Assembly (NCBI RefSeq): GCF_041146795.1
Contig: NC_135179.1
Location: 28,735,047 to 28,799,046 of the forward strand
Direction: 5' to 3'
Origin: Maylandia zebra
Lineage: Eukaryota > Chordata > Actinopteri > Cichliformes > Cichlidae
DNA length: 64,000 nucleotides
The notes below the pieces were generated by a model that had not been told where the DNA came from, did not search any database, and was given only the letters and a program-made list of their open reading frames with translations. The translations under genes were made by a program, and so were the position numbers. Numbering within the stretch: the stretch's first letter is position 1; every line of letters starts with the position of its first letter. This document shows, in pieces, positions 60,746 to 64,000 of this stretch.

Positions 60746-61024
60746 TAGGGATGTTCCAAAGAACAAGAACTTATTGGTGACAGTCAGGGGCTGATTTTAT
60801 GAATAATTGAATAAATGTTAAACGGCCCAAAGTGAAAGGGGGAAAAAACTGCTGCATGACTACAGCATGTAGATGTGGTCTGCAACGCTGGGTAGCACCT
60901 ACATGCAAACAAGGCAGTTATCTTGCCAAAACGTTCTGTTTTTATTGTCACAATGATCTTTCAGAATTATCCAGACTGTGAATGTAGTGAAAGACGAGCA
61001 TTGATATTACTCAGTGCATCCCTA
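60746..61024. mobile_element. Small hAT-type MITE, 279 bp
   Basis: TAGGGATG at the left and CATCCCTA at the right are exact inverted ends. Flanking octamers CAAATCAG and CATGTCAG agree at 6 of 8, consistent with an 8-bp hAT target duplication. No coding capacity. It lies in the thada intron after exon 20. Confidence 0.6.
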
Positions 61025-61215
61025 CATGTCAGTATGAATTGCATAAACCTCTTAATCTATCTGTTGTAGTTAACCTGTATAAGAAATGACATTTAAAATA
61101 GCATAAGCTCTGCTCCCTCCAGTGTATTAATTTATGTCAGGGCCTGTGGATGTGTGTCACATCGTCCTGAAACACTGCTGTCACGTCTCAGCTCTGCCTT
61201 GTCCCCATTCCTTAT

Positions 61216-61272
61216 GTGTATGTGTGTTTAAATGTGTATGTGTGTTTATATATGTGTGTGTGTGTGTGTGTG

Positions 61273-61366
<94 letters not shown>

Positions 61367-61378
61367 TATATGTAAGTA
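61216..61378. repeat. Compound (TG)n/(TA)n microsatellite
   Basis: TG runs interrupted by TATATATA blocks at about 61273-61280 and 61358-61364. It gives spurious Cys-Val frames. Confidence 0.95.
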
Positions 61379-61924
61379 TAGGATGACTAACGACCCTAAC
61401 CAAGCTGTAACAGCTAAGCTTTGTTACTATAGCGTGCTGCCAAGGATAGGGAAGCCCTCTCTGTTATTACTGATTTCATACAATCTACAAAGACAAACGC
61501 CTGACCTGAATGTGGACTCCACTGGGGTCTCATGCGGGATCTAGAAAGCGAATAGTTATGTCTATAACTTCTGTTCCCTGAAGGAGAGGAACGCGGTACA
61601 ACACATAAGTATGGGATATCACGCCCTCGTGTGTCCTGGCTGAAGAAACCTTTATTCACGCCTTTAAGGCAGATGATGTGCGATGACACGTGCACGGCCC
61701 CACCTGCACATATAGCCGCTGTCATCCCTCAGTTCGATAGCCGCTCTTCACCGAGCCAAACTGCTCAGTGGGGCCACCTTGTGTTGTAACTCGTTCCTAT
61801 CCTTCAGGGAACAGAAGTTATAGACATAACTATTCGTTCCCTTTCAGTCAATTCACTCGGTACAACACATAAGTATGGGACATATATACACGCCCCACAG
61901 AGGAGCCACCGAACCGGAATCGGA

Positions 61925-62345
61925 CCACCACATCCTTAGTGAGTGGTAGACCCAGCAGAAATGACAGCATGAGCCACCGAAGGGGCTGTAACGTCCAACC
62001 AATAAAACCGCACAAAAGTGTGTGGTGATGCCCAACTAGTTGCCATACAAATATCAGCTACAGGCACCCCTTTAAAAAGAGGCCATGAGGTTGCCATCCC
62101 CCTGGTGGAATGAGCTCTCACCAGTGAGATAGCTTCTATAATCCAGTGGGACAGCCTCTGTTTGGACAGAGCTCTACCTCTATTTGGATTAACGAAGCAG
62201 ACAAACAGCTGGTCACATAAACACACAGTCTGAGTGCGCTCAATGTAGGTGTGTAGCACATGCACTGGACAAAGAGAATGCTGCATCCTCTGCTCCTCAG
62301 ATGTAAAAGGAGGGGAGCAAAAGCTCAGACACTCAAACTCCATTG
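61925..62345 (-). pseudogene. C-terminal fragment of a DIRS tyrosine recombinase
   Basis: Minus strand: SLCPVHVLHTYIERTQTV, DQLFVCFVNPNRGRALSKQR, VRAHSTRGMATSWPLFKGVP, DICMATSWASPHTFVRFYWL. The His-x-x-Arg pair is in AHSTRG and the nucleophile Tyr in VRFYW, as in the C-terminal half of fish DIRS recombinases. The N-terminal half with the first catalytic Arg is absent. The open frame is extended upstream only by the minisatellite. Confidence 0.72.
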
Positions 62346-62420
62346 AGCTATAAGATGCAGGCATGATCTTCGGAAAATAGGCAGCATCAGGCAGCATGTG
62401 GCCATCAGGAGAGAGGGTCG

Positions 62421-62727
62421 GTAACCATGGCAACGCATGTAAACGCATGGCAACGGGTCGGTAACCATGGCAAGGGGCCGGTAACCATGGCAACGGGCCA
62501 GTAACCAGGGCAACGCATGGCAACGGGCCGGTAACCAGGGCAACGCATGGCAACGGGCCGGTAACCAGGGCAATGGGCCGTAACCATGGCAACGCATTTA
62601 AACGCATGGCAACGGGCCGGTAGCCACGGCAACGGGTCATAACCATGGCAACGCATGTAAATGCATGCCAACAGACCGGTAACCATGGCAACGCATGCCA
62701 ACGGACCGGTAACCATGGCAATGCACA
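62421..62727. repeat. Minisatellite of GTAACCATGGCAAC-type units
   Basis: About eleven related motifs start at 62421, 62461, 62481, 62501, 62531, 62561, 62580, 62620, 62639, 62679 and 62709, linked by GCATGGCAAC and GGGCCG-type decamers. Spacings are close to multiples of 10 bp. It lies inside the DIRS remnant, on the side of the element's 5' end. Confidence 0.92.
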
Positions 62728-63119
62728 AACAGTGGCAGTTAAGCTAAGTTCAAGTCAGCAGACAACGGAGCTAACTAGCAGCAGCTAGCTAGCCCAACTC
62801 AACAGAGGTGTTCTCAGCGAAGTGAAGAGCGTAAGAACTGAGGGATGACTGTGATGACAGTGGCTATATGGGCAGGCGGGGCCGTCCGTGTCATCACACG
62901 TCATCTGCTTTAAAGGCGTGAATAAAGGTTTCTTCAGCCAGGACACGCGAGGGCGTTATATCCCATACTTGTGTGTTGTACCGAGTGAATCGACTGAAAG
63001 GGAACCGTTTACACTCTGCTATCCCAGTATGAGTTCTTTGCTAAAAAAAGAAAGAAAGGAAAACAGTGTACAGTTATACAGTTTATGTGTGTATATTGTG
63101 AATCCTGTAGAAAGGAATG

Positions 63120-63120
<1 letters not shown>

Positions 63121-63166
<46 letters not shown>
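63121..63166. repeat. (TG)23 microsatellite
   Basis: Uninterrupted TG tract, 170 bp from a (CA)31 tract of opposite sense. Confidence 0.97.
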
Positions 63167-63168
<2 letters not shown>

Positions 63169-63334
63169 ACCCCCACAGCAGGAGGCCCTTGAATTAGCAT
63201 CCGCCCTCGTTAGCACCGCGCTTTCATTTGAGGCCCAATCCCGCTGGTTTAACGGCCACGACGCCTCTCCCTTTCCACTGCATTCTTTCCAAATCACTTC
63301 CACCACCAGCAGGAAAAGACAGAGCACTGCAAAC

Positions 63335-63336
<2 letters not shown>

Positions 63337-63398
<62 letters not shown>
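63337..63398. repeat. (CA)31 microsatellite
   Basis: Uninterrupted CA tract, complementary to the (TG)23 tract at 63121-63166. Confidence 0.97.
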
Positions 63399-63402
<4 letters not shown>

Positions 63403-63837
63403 AACACACAGGAATAGTTGTCTGAGTGTTTCAGCATGTGAGCGTCCATAATAACAACGGTACCAGACATAGGCTGTGTTTGTCTTTGTAGGGGGTAATG
63501 AGTGTGTGTTTGCTTGTTGACAGTGTATTTACACTGAGAGAGAAAGCAGGAAGGATCAGAGGCTTTTATGTGCTGAATGGGTGTTTTTTCTTTGTTTTGG
63601 ACTGCAGGTTAACCTGCAGCATCTTGAGCAGTGTTGGCTAACAATTACGTACAATCTGTGGCACATACTGTGTGTTCTGAAGCAGCTTGTGGATTTCACA
63701 CTTTGGTTCTATTTGTACTTTTTTTCTGATTCATATGCTTCATGATGCTTTCGCAACTCTGTGAGATTCTGCAATGTTTTTCTTTTTATTGTTGTGACAT
63801 TGATTTTAAATCTAGGCGATGTGAGAAGCGTGTAGAT

Positions 63838-64000
63838 CAGCGGTCCCCAACCTTTTTTGCGCCACGGACCGGTTTGTGCCCGACAATATTTTCACAGACC
63901 GGCCTTTTAAGGTGTCGCGGATAAATACAACAAAATAAAACTAGTACCGGTACCGAAAAAAAAGATTTATTCATAGCACACGTGAAAAGACCCAGGAAAA
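63838..64000 (+). mobile_element. Start of a hAT element, cut by the window end
   Basis: CAGCGGTCCCCAACCTTTTT followed by GCGCCACGGACCGG and CACAGACCGGCCTTTTAAGG is the characteristic terminus of a widespread hAT family in fish, recalled by pattern. The rest lies beyond the window. Confidence 0.65.

Larger units (their letters stand above)
61549..63006 (-). mobile_element. Truncated DIRS-like (tyrosine recombinase) retrotransposon
   Basis: Segments 61594-61735 and 62835-62983 are inverted copies of each other (for example GGTACAACACATAAGTATGG versus its inverse), matching the inverted terminal repeats of DIRS elements. A third related block at 61805-61880, complementary to 61549-61582 and repeating the terminal sequence, fits the internal complementary region. 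A tyrosine-recombinase end is encoded between them on the minus strand. gag and RT are missing; a minisatellite occupies the remaining body. Confidence 0.7.

Noticed and set aside
61134..61544. 136-aa frame rich in Cys-Val
   Set aside because: Translation of a TG microsatellite.
62421..62727. Direct repeats that could suggest a CRISPR array
   Set aside because: Eukaryotic context, no unique spacers, units and linkers are all related, no cas genes.
63609..63680. Next thada exon after a TGGACTGCAG acceptor
   Set aside because: The reading VNLQHLEQCWLTITYNLWH does not resemble the expected THADA continuation.

Overview
The window is vertebrate, most likely teleost (percomorph) genomic DNA: long intron-containing genes with GT-AG splice sites, long (CA)n/(TG)n microsatellites, and a fish-type repeat complement (L2-like LINEs, a Tc1 transposon, hAT remnants, a DIRS-like fragment, tRNA-derived SINEs). 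A cichlid or close relative is plausible but not proven. Species-level identity cannot be read from the sequence alone.

Three protein-coding genes were reconstructed by hand, exon by exon, checking phase continuity and splice sites. (1) epcam, plus strand, 4145-6232, 9 exons, 304 aa, complete, with a TATA/CRE-type promoter just upstream. (2) plekhh2, minus strand, start codon at 44844 and stop at 9874, 29 coding exons that sum to 4467 nt (1488 aa); it has an N-terminal coiled coil, two PH domains, MyTH4 and FERM. Its first coding exon is separated from the second by a 16.1 kb intron. (3) thada, plus strand, start codon 48940, 20 coding exons (1086 codons) up to 59482, continuing beyond the window. 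plekhh2 and thada lie head to head, the same divergent order as PLEKHH2/THADA in mammals.

Layout: 1-1020 degraded LINE with RNase H; 1021-3790 intergenic; 3790-6600 epcam; 6600-9870 intergenic with a (TG)31 tract; 9874-44850 plekhh2, whose first coding intron carries a full-length L2-like LINE (about 29.08-35.0 kb) interrupted by an apparently intact Tc1 transposon (31748-33351); 44.85-48.6 kb divergent 5' region with an old repeat; 48.6-59.5 kb thada with a solo LTR, an L2 fragment split by a hAT element, and a hAT transposase remnant in its introns; 59.5-64 kb a thada intron full of mobile elements, including a truncated DIRS-like retrotransposon whose body is largely a decamer-phased minisatellite of RFX X-box-like motifs.

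The three host genes do not form a pathway. EpCAM is an epithelial surface adhesion/signalling protein, PLEKHH2 a cytoskeletal adaptor, THADA a tRNA-modification partner. No CRISPR, operon or other prokaryotic-type system is present. The most unusual signals are the Tc1 element with near-identical 200-bp inverted repeats, the X-box-like minisatellite inside the DIRS remnant, and two perfect 22-bp hairpins with 3-4 nt loops in introns.
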